Of a DNA stretch of 21,615 bases, positions 14,634 through 21,615 are shown one piece after another. The stretch is from Turicibacter sp. (GTDB taxonomy: Bacteria; Bacillota; Bacilli; MOL361; Turicibacteraceae). A program made the translations under genes and the position numbers. Numbering within the stretch: the first letter of the stretch is position 1; the number at the start of each line of letters is the position of its first letter. The notes under the pieces are model-generated. The model did not search any database. It saw nothing but the letters and a program-made list of their open reading frames with translations, and was not told where the DNA came from. The stretch covers positions 1 to 21,615 of the forward strand of contig JAUMTV010000056.1 in the NCBI GenBank assembly GCA_030531025.1, given 5' to 3'.

Positions 14634-17600
14634 TTAAAATTATCATCACTTTCAAAAAGTGCTGTTAGTTCCTCACTACTTAATTGGTTAATAAACGTCT
14701 CGCCTTCTTGAACAATCGCTTCTGTTAAATCACGTTTTCGTTGCTGTAATCGTTCAATCTTTTCTTCAATTGTATTTTTAACAAATAATTTGAAGACTTG
14801 AACCGTTTTTTCTTGCCCAAGACGATGTGCGCGGTCAGTTGCTTGATTTTGTGCACTCATATTCCACCAAGGGTCATAATGAATCACAACATCTGCTCCT
14901 GTTAAGTTCAATCCTGTTCCACCAGCTTTTAATGAGATTAAAAAGACTGGCGTATCATCTGTATTAAATTGTTCAGTTAATTTCAGTCGTTCACTACTTT
15001 TAGTTGAACCTGTGAGGATTAAGTGTTCAATTTGTTTTGTCTTAAGTTCTCTTGATAAAATATCAAGCATGGATGTAAATTGTGAGAAAATTAATACTTT
15101 ATGTCCAGATGAAATACATTCATCAACAAGCTCTAAACAAAGCTTTAATTTAGCGCTCTCCCCTTTATAGTTTTCTAAATATAAAGATGGATCACAGCAA
15201 ATTTGTCGTAATCGCATGAGAAGAGCTAAAATCTTAATTCGGCTACGTTCAATGCCTTGAACTTGAATTTCTTGATTCATTTCTTCTTTCATTTCATAGA
15301 CCATCGCATAGTAGAGGTTTTGTTGAGTCTTATCCATCTCACAGTACATATTCGTTTCAATCTTTTCTGGTAATTCTTTTAAAACCTCTTTTTTGAGGCG
15401 ACGTAAAATAAATGGGGCCACTTGTTGATGAATACGACTTAATAAGTTTAAATTTTGTTGCCTCATAACGGGCACTTCATATTTCTTTTTGAATTGACTA
15501 TACGTTCCAAAATAACCTGGTAAAATAAAATCAAAAATAGACCATAAATCTGACAACGAATTTTCAATAGGAGTCCCTGTTAAGGCAAAACGCACTTCAC
15601 TGTTAATCTTTTTAACGGCTTTTGCACTTAAAGTTGTATGATTTTTAATATAGTGCGCTTCATCAAGAATACAATATCTGAAACGATAAGAAGTTTGATA
15701 ACTTTCGATATCACGTCTGATAAGGTCATATGACGTAATTAAAATATCATACTGATTACATTCCGCAATGAGTTGCTTTCTCGTCGCTGGATCGCCATGA
15801 ATAATCTGGGTTGTCAACGTAGGAGCAAACTTATGAATTTCACTTTCCCAGTTATATACGAGCGAACTTGGGGCGACAATGAGAGACGGTTTCGTTGGAT
15901 TGTCTTTTTCCGATAATAAAACTGAGATGACTTGTAGTGTTTTCCCAAGTCCCATATCATCAGCTAATATTCCACCCATTTGATATTTAGAAAGTGTTTT
16001 CAACCAACGATATCCCGTTTTTTGGTAATCTCTTAAAATAGGTTGAAGCTCTGTTGGCACATTATAATCTGTCTCATCAACATGTTTAAACTCCTCAATC
16101 ATATCATTAAATGAAGCATCACGTTCAACATAAAGTGATTGGCTCATTTTTGTGAGTTGATCTAAATATAACGCTCGATACTTCGGAAGTAAAATTTCTT
16201 CTTCATCGAGTTGTGAATCATTTAAATTTAAATCATCAACAAATGAAGCTAATGTATCAACATATTCATTTTTCAGGTTAATGAATGAACCGTCTTTTAA
16301 ACGAAAATACTTTTTATTTTGACGATATGACGCTAATATCTTTTTATACTCTGAAGGACCAAACTCTAAATCTTCAAAGCTCAAGCTCAACCAATCATTT
16401 TTTAAATGGATCCCAACTGAGAATGATTTTGGTTCTTTAATTTTAATCGCCTTAAAGGTATCAGACGCATAAACTTCGCCTAACTGTCTTAATTCAGTGA
16501 TTCCCTCATGAATAAATGAATAGATCCCCTCTTCATCTGATAAAGCATAACTGCCATCGCTTGTTTTATGAAATAAATATTGTTCAATGACAGCTAATAT
16601 TTTAGCTTCTTTACTAGCATCTCTTAAAACCGTAGTACTTTGTTCAAATGAATGCGGATCATTCGCTTGAATGACTGTCTCGCCATAACAAAATTGAACA
16701 CTCAAACCTATGTTACCACGTTTTAATGAATCTAAATAAAATTTAACCGTTAAAGGATAAATTTTAAACTTTTCATAAAGCGTATTTAACGAAATATCGC
16801 GAACATAAGGTTCAATTTTTGGCATCACGAGAGATAAAAATTTCCCCATTGCTGCTTCACTCATTCGCAATTCAAAATGTGGAGATTGAATAATTGTCTT
16901 TAAAATCGGTAACAGTTGATTTATAAACTGTAATCCACATCGATAGGCTTCTCGTTCACAAATAATATACGTATATTTTTGTCCAGTTACTAATTTAAAA
17001 GGTCCTAAATTATGCGATAAATAGTAGTCATCTTTTTCTTGTGTCAAACGAAACTCGAGCTTAGGCTCATAAGGATAAAGTGCCATCAGTTCACTTGATA
17101 AATCCTCAACATCACATGAAATAGTTTGACGTTGATAAAGGTCGTAAAACGTATCTAGCCAAGCAGGTGTTAAAATAATCGAACGGGTTGATTTAATTGG
17201 GCCTAGTGTCGTTAGTTGTTTAGCATAAATATCATATTCTTTAACAACCTCACAAATAAATTTTGCTAAAGGACGTGATCGTTCATCAAAATGCAAAATC
17301 GAATGTTTAAATTGAAGTTCTTTTCCATAGCTAACAACATTTTCATTCCAAATATCACTTGCTAACTTATAAATATCGCGAACAACATAAGGACGATGAT
17401 TTCCAATTGAAACTTCTAGATGAACTTCATCTAATGACTTTACGACTAACTTGGGATAAAGCATCACATCTTTTGTGTACATTTCATGATTAAACTCGGC
17501 CGTTAATTTTGCCTCGTAAGCGGCTAGTAACTCATCAATAAGTCCCTCTTCTTCGTTTCCATTCGAATGAATGACTAACTTATTATGAACTTGATCATCA

Positions 17601-17887
17601 TGTACCTTCAGTAAAGTCGCAATAACATGCTTACATGAACCAAATTTAGAAACAAAAGTTCCACAGTCACACTGATCATGAATAATTTTACTCCTATCAT
17701 CTAAATTAATAAGAATTTGATGCCTCTCACCATCATCATTCACTTCTGCAAAAATTTGATAAAAGTCTACAGGATCATAAGTGATATAGTATTGAATTTT
17801 ACCCCCACTGTTAAAAAATGACTGAGCACGCGAAAAAACAGCAGGGTTAGCTGCACGATTTTTAATCATATTTTGGTTTAAATTCAC
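14630..17887 (-). CDS. SNF2-family ATPase with N-terminal SWIM zinc finger
   Basis: This large (about 1085 aa) Swi2/Snf2-type DNA-dependent ATPase resembles bacterial RapA/HepA-like remodellers. A SWIM zinc finger (CDCG...CKH) lies near residues 70-88, and a long middle region follows. The C-terminal motor has DDMGLGKT (Walker A, about 640), ILDEAH (Walker B, about 738), LTGTPIEN, then helicase C with LIFSQFTSMLDIL, AGGTGLNLTGADVVI and ATDRAHRLGQ. A role in transcription recycling or DNA maintenance is inferred. Start: the ATG at 17914 lacks a Shine-Dalgarno and sits at the predicted transcription start of TGGTAAAAT (17929-17921); the GTG at 17887 has AGGAG 10 nt upstream and is preferred. 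No terminator separates it from the trpS promoter. Confidence 0.93.
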   Translation of the reverse strand: MNLNQNMIKNRAANPAVFSRAQSFFNSGGKIQYYITYDPVDFYQIFAEVNDDGERHQILINLDDRSKIIHDQCDCGTFVSKFGSCKHVIATLLKVHDDQVHNKLVIHSNGNEEEGLIDELLAAYEAKLTAEFNHEMYTKDVMLYPKLVVKSLDEVHLEVSIGNHRPYVVRDIYKLASDIWNENVVSYGKELQFKHSILHFDERSRPLAKFICEVVKEYDIYAKQLTTLGPIKSTRSIILTPAWLDTFYDLYQRQTISCDVEDLSSELMALYPYEPKLEFRLTQEKDDYYLSHNLGPFKLVTGQKYTYIICEREAYRCGLQFINQLLPILKTIIQSPHFELRMSEAAMGKFLSLVMPKIEPYVRDISLNTLYEKFKIYPLTVKFYLDSLKRGNIGLSVQFCYGETVIQANDPHSFEQSTTVLRDASKEAKILAVIEQYLFHKTSDGSYALSDEEGIYSFIHEGITELRQLGEVYASDTFKAIKIKEPKSFSVGIHLKNDWLSLSFEDLEFGPSEYKKILASYRQNKKYFRLKDGSFINLKNEYVDTLASFVDDLNLNDSQLDEEEILLPKYRALYLDQLTKMSQSLYVERDASFNDMIEEFKHVDETDYNVPTELQPILRDYQKTGYRWLKTLSKYQMGGILADDMGLGKTLQVISVLLSEKDNPTKPSLIVAPSSLVYNWESEIHKFAPTLTTQIIHGDPATRKQLIAECNQYDILITSYDLIRRDIESYQTSYRFRYCILDEAHYIKNHTTLSAKAVKKINSEVRFALTGTPIENSLSDLWSIFDFILPGYFGTYSQFKKKYEVPVMRQQNLNLLSRIHQQVAPFILRRLKKEVLKELPEKIETNMYCEMDKTQQNLYYAMVYEMKEEMNQEIQVQGIERSRIKILALLMRLRQICCDPSLYLENYKGESAKLKLCLELVDECISSGHKVLIFSQFTSMLDILSRELKTKQIEHLILTGSTKSSERLKLTEQFNTDDTPVFLISLKAGGTGLNLTGADVVIHYDPWWNMSAQNQATDRAHRLGQEKTVQVFKLFVKNTIEEKIERLQQRKRDLTEAIVQEGETFINQLSSEELTALFESDDNFN

Positions 17888-17920
17888 GCTACTCACACTC
17901 CTATTTCCACTCATCTCTAT

Positions 17921-17929
17921 ATTTTACCA
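17921..17929 (-). promoter_or_regulatory. Extended -10 promoter of the SNF2 gene
   Basis: The minus strand reads TGGTAAAAT. The implied transcription start near 17914 supports the downstream GTG start. The -35 is weak. Readthrough from the upstream gene is also possible, since no terminator is seen between 17990 and 17930. Confidence 0.45.
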
Positions 17930-17990
17930 TAAATTATTTGACTAAGGAATGAGTGATGCTTCGCTTTTGTAAAGAACTGACAAATCTTTA

Positions 17991-18830
17991 TTAACTTACC
18001 CGAAAGATAGCTAATTTATTACCTTTTACGTCATTAGTTTCCTGATTGATCATGTAATTGATATAATCTTTGAGAATCATCGACTTCGCACTCTCCAACT
18101 GATAATTCATACACTTTAAATATAATACAACTAAATAATCAACGGTTTCAATGTACTCTAAAATTAACTGAAACGTTATAGGTTTATTCATCATAACTGG
18201 CACGTCAATTAAGCGACTTATTTTTTTCAATTCATCTTCATAAAAACATTCACCTAAAAAGTTGAGCCATTGAAGTAAATAAATAATCGTACGTTCTAAT
18301 GGTTCTTTTTGTTTCATTAATAAATTGCGTTTAAGTTGTTGTTTATACAAATGACAAAGATGAAGAGCATTTTCATAAAAGTCGGTAATGATTTCTTCAA
18401 GTTCTGTTTCTTTAGGTAGTTCATGCCATTGTCCACTTTTTATCGCATCAAGACGGACTTGCTCTGACTTAATTAATTGGTCTCGATCAATAAAGACGAC
18501 AATATTAGATTGTTTTGAAAAAATAGTCTCTCTCTTATTTTCTATAAAGATAAATTGGCAGCTCCATCCAGTTTTAAAAATAACACACGAATTAAAGAAT
18601 ATTTCACTATTTTGATAAAAAGAATGTTCCCTTTCTATGTGCTCAACATTATCGATCTCCTCTATCCAATCCAAGTTTTTAAAATAATTCATCGGATTGG
18701 TACAGATGATAATAAACTTGTAACTTAGATCTGTTTCTCTCCATCCATCATCATAAAGGAGTAAAGTTCGTATACTCTCACGCTTCAACGCCATGTGATA
18801 AATAGCCCATAATTGCTGATTTAAAAACAT
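17991..18830 (-). CDS. Divergent AadE-like nucleotidyltransferase-fold protein (279 aa)
   Basis: The layout resembles aminoglycoside 6-adenylyltransferase (AadE/streptomycin adenylyltransferase). A strand-helix unit YKFIIICTNPMNYFKNLDWIEE matches the family's D-I-V-Y...S-F...D-W-I pattern, a beta segment SCQFIFIENKR precedes NIVVFIDRDQLI (family: VLIDKD), and a helical C-terminal half follows. The catalytic GS-R-D-x-D motif is missing; LLLYDDGWRETDLSYKF stands in its place. So it is probably not an active adenylyltransferase and should not be called a resistance gene. Start: the ATG at 18830 has AAGGAGG at 7 nt; the ATG at 18836 is too close. It lies just upstream of the SNF2 gene, with no terminator seen. 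The family call is tentative. Confidence 0.6.
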   Translation of the reverse strand: MFLNQQLWAIYHMALKRESIRTLLLYDDGWRETDLSYKFIIICTNPMNYFKNLDWIEEIDNVEHIEREHSFYQNSEIFFNSCVIFKTGWSCQFIFIENKRETIFSKQSNIVVFIDRDQLIKSEQVRLDAIKSGQWHELPKETELEEIITDFYENALHLCHLYKQQLKRNLLMKQKEPLERTIIYLLQWLNFLGECFYEDELKKISRLIDVPVMMNKPITFQLILEYIETVDYLVVLYLKCMNYQLESAKSMILKDYINYMINQETNDVKGNKLAIFRVS

Positions 18831-18839
18831 GAGCATCCC

Positions 18840-19050
18840 TCCTTAATGCCATATCATTACAGTTTATGTAAATATATGATGAATCATACTATATCTCCAC
18901 TTAATTGTGAAAAATATTACATCTTTTATTATCCGCTTTTTGTTTGACTCATAGTTTTAAGTTTTTTACTTTTTCAATATTCGTTTATTTTTTATACATT
19001 AAATATTTAGAGTATTGTCTAATTTTTAAATTATATAGTTTTATTTAAAT
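18840..19050. other. AT-rich intergenic stretch
   Basis: No gene or clear signal was recognised apart from possible promoter elements for the minus-strand gene starting at 18830. The segment 18930-19050 is very rich in T and A. Confidence 0.3.
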
Positions 19051-19095
19051 AAAAAGAGTTACCGTGACTGCTATTGTCGGTCACGATAACCTCTT
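19051..19095 (-). terminator. Terminator enclosing the stop codon of a small ORF
   Basis: The arms AGAGTTACCGTGAC (19055-19068) and GTCACGATAACCTCT (19080-19094) pair with one mismatch and one bulge. On the minus strand TTTTT follows. The TAG of the ORF at 19071-19229 lies in the loop. Confidence 0.7.
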
Positions 19096-19229
19096 AACCT
19101 TGCAAAATATGTTTTTCGTTTTTGCTCATGTTCTGTCATTTTCAATTTATATGTATGATGAATCGTTGATGGAATCGCTCGCTGTTGAGGGCCTAATACA
19201 GGGTGCTGACGCTCCTTCAGTTTAATCAC
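19071..19229 (-). CDS. Small basic protein (52 aa), unrecognised
   Basis: A minus-strand ORF of 53 codons gives a product rich in Arg, Lys, Gln and His, beginning (after the start) IKLKERQHPVLGPQQR and ending FARLRGYRDRQ. No family is recognised and there is no membrane segment or cysteine. Support for a real gene is the terminator whose loop contains the stop codon, the same arrangement as several genes nearby. The start is the weak point: the GTG at 19229 has only GATGAG before it, the in-frame TTG at 19244 (57 aa) abuts AGGAG, and an ATG at the best spacing from AGGAG is out of frame and stops after two codons. It may be a small real gene or the end of a decayed one. Confidence 0.45.
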   Translation of the reverse strand: MIKLKERQHPVLGPQQRAIPSTIHHTYKLKMTEHEQKRKTYFARLRGYRDRQ

Positions 19230-19304
19230 CTCATCTCTTTTCAACTCCTATGTTATCATATGCAGCTTGGATCTAATTGACATTGTTGTGAAATCATCAA
19301 ATAC

Positions 19305-19333
19305 AAAAAAACCTCAAATCAATTTGAGGTTTT
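19305..19333 (-). terminator. Terminator of the DUF2680-like gene
   Basis: ACCTCAAAT (19311-19319) pairs with ATTTGAGGT (19322-19330), followed by seven T on the minus strand. It is about 27 nt after the stop codon at 19360. Confidence 0.85.
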
Positions 19334-19359
19334 CTCTTCAATTTTTTCTATTCGTTTAA

Positions 19360-19788
19360 CTATTCTTCTTTATTAGATGAAACTTCATTTTTTTCTTTTA
19401 CTTTCGGTGCATGTGGAGCTTTAAACCCAATAAATTGCCCTTCTTTACGAATTTTTTCCGAGATTTCAGACATATGTTGTTGAATCTCTTTTGCTTCATC
19501 TTCAGATATTAAGCCTAGTTCAACGTATTTATCTAATAATTTAATTTTTGCTACATTGACTTTGTCATAAAGGTCATAAATTTCTTTTTTCTGATCATCA
19601 GATAATGCGCTGAATTTTTCCTGCATTTCTTTATATTCAGCTTCCATTTGTTTAGCCATCTCACCTTTTTGTTCTTCTGTTAAAGCAGGTGGCATTTGAT
19701 TTTCTTTTGCTGCATCTTGTGCATGTCCTGTTAAGCTAATCGTTGCAGCTAACAAAATAGCGCTTAATGTTAAGCTTACTTTTTTCAT
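19360..19788 (-). CDS. Secreted DUF2680/YckD-like protein (142 aa)
   Basis: A clear signal peptide, MKKVSLTLSAILLAATISLT followed by GHA, has a likely cleavage after Ala23, so the protein is exported. The mature part is highly charged and helical. Residues about 74-117 (DQKKEIYDLYDKVNVAKIKL, then KYVELGLISEDEAKEI) match the DUF2680/YckD pattern of a short helical hairpin with a G-x-I/L-x-x-E/D-E-A turn. The family has no settled function. The tail is Lys/Glu rich and disordered. The ATG at 19788 has AAAGGAG 7-8 nt upstream; an ATG at 19818 would put extra residues before the signal peptide. It lies between two terminators, so it is monocistronic. Confidence 0.8.
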   Translation of the reverse strand: MKKVSLTLSAILLAATISLTGHAQDAAKENQMPPALTEEQKGEMAKQMEAEYKEMQEKFSALSDDQKKEIYDLYDKVNVAKIKLLDKYVELGLISEDEAKEIQQHMSEISEKIRKEGQFIGFKAPHAPKVKEKNEVSSNKEE

Positions 19789-19871
19789 GTGAATTCTCCT
19801 TTCTGAATAAACCGACATTCTTAGTGTTAACGAATTTATCCAAAAGGTTGTATTCCAAGTTTTTGAAAATT

Positions 19872-19902
19872 AAAAATACCTCATTTTTTAGCAGGTATTT
19901 TT
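19872..19902 (-). terminator. Terminator of the phosphoesterase pair
   Basis: AAAAATACCT (19872-19881) pairs with AGGTATTTTT (19893-19902). The hairpin overlaps the stop codon at 19901-19903. Confidence 0.75.
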
Positions 19903-20653
19903 AACGACTATAACGTCCTGTTCTTAGCTCATTAATATAAGCCTCTTGATCAGGAATATTAAGTTCTTGTGCTTGTAAAATAGATTTTTCACGATTGTAT
20001 TTAAGACGATGAAACTGAATAGAAAAGTCAGCCTCTTCTTTATCATGTAATTTACCTTCTAAGATAACATATGCCGCCATAGGAATAGAATCACATGAAT
20101 TACCGACACTTCCAACATTAAATAAAATGCGACCTTGATCTAAATGTTGTAAGTAACCTCCGTGAATATCCCCATAACCAACGACATCTGACAATGAAGA
20201 AGATGATTCAGTTGATGGTAACTCTGGAACTTCAAATAATTCCAAACGCTTATCAATTGGAGATGTTCCATAAACACGATCATATAAGCTATGTGGATTG
20301 GCATGAAATAATCGAATATATTTCCCACTCATCCAAAAACCAGTAACACCTGGTAAGTTACGAATGAGTGATAGATAATCTTCACCTAATTGATTGCGAT
20401 AAAATTTAATAAAGTCTGTTTCTTTTGTTTTTGAATCAGAAATAAAATCTTCCCAATTTCCTTTAACAATCATTTGACAACTTGCTAAACATTGTTCAAA
20501 AACTTCTTTTGAATGCGGTCCTTTTCCGACCATATCGCCTAAACAAATGATATGAGAAATCCCTTTTTGTTTAATATCATTTAAAACGGCTTCTAAGGCA
20601 GGTAAGTTTCCATGAATATCTGAGATAATAGCTATTTGATCTAATCTTCCCAT
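19901..20653 (-). CDS. Calcineurin-like metallophosphoesterase, cytosolic
   Basis: This 250-aa protein has no signal or membrane segment. Metal-ligand motifs of the YfcE/MJ0936-type phosphoesterases are in order: SDIHGN (11-16), GDMVGKGP (39-46), GNWED (65-69), FHANPH (116-121), GDIHGG (161-166) and GSVG (181-184). The last histidine motif is usually G-H-x-H; here Asp replaces the first His, while the second is kept. The substrate is unknown; relatives cleave phosphodiesters or phosphoproteins. The ATG at 20653 has AGGAGAAG 4-9 nt upstream. It starts 13 nt after the stop codon of the membrane phosphoesterase, so the two are cotranscribed and probably coupled. Confidence 0.88.
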   Translation of the reverse strand: MGRLDQIAIISDIHGNLPALEAVLNDIKQKGISHIICLGDMVGKGPHSKEVFEQCLASCQMIVKGNWEDFISDSKTKETDFIKFYRNQLGEDYLSLIRNLPGVTGFWMSGKYIRLFHANPHSLYDRVYGTSPIDKRLELFEVPELPSTESSSSLSDVVGYGDIHGGYLQHLDQGRILFNVGSVGNSCDSIPMAAYVILEGKLHDKEEADFSIQFHRLKYNREKSILQAQELNIPDQEAYINELRTGRYSR

Positions 20654-20666
20654 TCTACTTCTCCTC

Positions 20667-21527
20667 TCATGCTCCTTTGGCAGTTATTTCAACAACAACA
20701 ATCTCCGGGCGATTAAACAAACGCAAACGACCTAGTCCTCGGCTAACAACCATCTTCATTTTTCCTAGCTTATACACACCCGCACTATATTTAGGAAATA
20801 GTTTTCGTTCAGGTGATAATAGGCCTCCGAGCCATGGTAAACGAATCGCTCCTCCATGAACATGACCGCAATACACTTGATCAAATCCATGCGCTTCGTA
20901 TAAGGAAGCCAAAAAAGGATTATGTGCTAATAACACATTTAAATAGTTTGGATTTATACTTGGTAAGACCTCATCAATATGCTCAATTTTTTTAACATTG
21001 ACTTGTTTTTGAATCGACTCGGGTACTGCATAATAATGAGCTAATGGAACCGTTAATCCATAAATATAAATAACTTCATCATTAATCGTGAGCTTTCGAT
21101 AATCATTCTTTAAGACGTATACCCCTAACTCTTCAAGAGATTGTAAATAGTCATCATACCAACCTGTTTCATGATTTAATTGATCATATTTAGCTGTAAT
21201 TTCATGATTTCCTTCAATATAAAAAATCGGATAACTATTAGAACATGATTTAACAAAATCTAAGAATACCTCACCATTAGCATCTGTTGAAGTAATCATA
21301 TCCCCTGTAGTGACGATAAAATCAGGATTCAAATGCTTAATTCTTCTAATTAATCGTCGGTTTTTGTATCCAAATGATTTAGAGTGCAAATCTGATAAAT
21401 GAACAATCCGAATAGGACCTTTTTTTAAAGTTAATTTATTGGTTTTCATGCGATAAAAAGACGTTGAAAAAATCTCTTGTTCACCATAAAAAAATAAAAC
21501 AATAATCAGGATATATAAAATCAACAT
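20667..21527 (-). CDS. Membrane-anchored YkuE-like metallophosphoesterase
   Basis: This 286-aa calcineurin-like phosphoesterase starts with one membrane helix, MLILYILIIVLFFYG, followed by a short linker and the catalytic domain. Motifs: SDLHSK (45-50), TTGDM (73-77), GNHE (106-109), LLAHNP and YCGHVHGGAIRLP; the last is typical of the YkuE family, whose members are often placed at the cytoplasmic membrane. The C-terminus SRGLGRLRLFNRPEIVVVEI is also family-like. The frame is open up to 21605, but the ATG at 21527 fits the expected N-terminal helix; its ribosome binding site (GGAAACGG) is weak, so the start is uncertain. It is first of a two-gene unit with the cytosolic phosphoesterase. Confidence 0.88.
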   Translation of the reverse strand: MLILYILIIVLFFYGEQEIFSTSFYRMKTNKLTLKKGPIRIVHLSDLHSKSFGYKNRRLIRRIKHLNPDFIVTTGDMITSTDANGEVFLDFVKSCSNSYPIFYIEGNHEITAKYDQLNHETGWYDDYLQSLEELGVYVLKNDYRKLTINDEVIYIYGLTVPLAHYYAVPESIQKQVNVKKIEHIDEVLPSINPNYLNVLLAHNPFLASLYEAHGFDQVYCGHVHGGAIRLPWLGGLLSPERKLFPKYSAGVYKLGKMKMVVSRGLGRLRLFNRPEIVVVEITAKGA

Positions 21528-21587
21528 GGACACCGTTTCCAAAACATTTATTGAACTAAGAACTATATATAAACAGAAATAAAATCT

Positions 21588-21612
21588 ACATTTATCACGA
21601 CACACTAAATGT
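21588..21612. repeat. Inverted repeat upstream of the phosphoesterase operon
   Basis: ACATTTA (21588-21594) and TAAATGT (21606-21612) are perfect inverses with an 11-nt loop, at the right edge. It could be a weak terminator of an upstream minus-strand gene or an operator; too little flanking sequence to tell. Confidence 0.35.
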
Positions 21613-21615
21613 TTG

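Noticed and set aside
17991..18830. Calling this gene an aminoglycoside resistance adenylyltransferase
   Set aside because: The nucleotide-transfer motif (GS with D-x-D) is absent, so resistance activity is not supported despite the overall resemblance.

Overview
The window looks like a low-GC Gram-positive (Firmicutes) chromosome. The signs are AT-rich intergenic DNA, strong AGGAGG-type ribosome binding sites, TTGACA/TATAAT-type and extended -10 promoters, a T-box leader on trpS, and many compact intrinsic terminators sitting on or next to stop codons. A Turicibacter- or Erysipelotrichia-like gut anaerobe would fit the gene content, but that is a guess. Nearly all genes are on the minus strand. 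Only two proteins (2160-2534 and 11655-12086) are on the plus strand.

Layout. 1-1496: an IS4-family insertion sequence whose transposase is broken by a frameshift; beside it lies an imperfect repeat with a 66-bp period that runs off the left edge. 1541-2620: structured intergenic DNA, a 61-aa DUF4177-like protein and an unrecognised 124-aa protein. 2629-4851: a ZIP metal transporter, then a methyltransferase-GNAT pair separated by an internal terminator. 4904-5416: a gene-free stretch with hairpins. 5417-6874: a membrane-anchored protein with three tandem DUF4352-like domains.

7066-11368 is the metabolic core: a three-gene operon for Re-type citrate synthase, aconitase and NAD-type isocitrate dehydrogenase. 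Both junctions are TAATG stop/start overlaps. Together these enzymes convert oxaloacetate and acetyl-CoA to 2-oxoglutarate, the oxidative half of an incomplete TCA cycle that feeds glutamate synthesis in anaerobes. The divergent region upstream carries a perfect 13-bp inverted repeat and the promoter of a small predicted lipoprotein.

12515-18830: a DJ-1/PfpI-fold protein without the usual catalytic cysteine; trpS under a tryptophan T-box whose promoter overlaps the stop codon of the preceding gene; a SWIM-zinc-finger SNF2 ATPase; and a divergent AadE-like nucleotidyltransferase-fold protein that has lost the canonical active-site motif. 19071-19229 holds a small ORF whose stop codon lies in the loop of a terminator. 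19360-21527: a secreted DUF2680/YckD-like protein and two tandem calcineurin-like phosphoesterases, one membrane-anchored and one cytosolic.

No tRNA, rRNA or cas gene is visible. The less ordinary items are the internal terminator between the methyltransferase and GNAT genes, the triple-DUF4352 protein, the degenerate nucleotidyltransferase upstream of the SNF2 protein, the small ORF at 19071-19229, and the 36+30 repeat geometry at the left edge.
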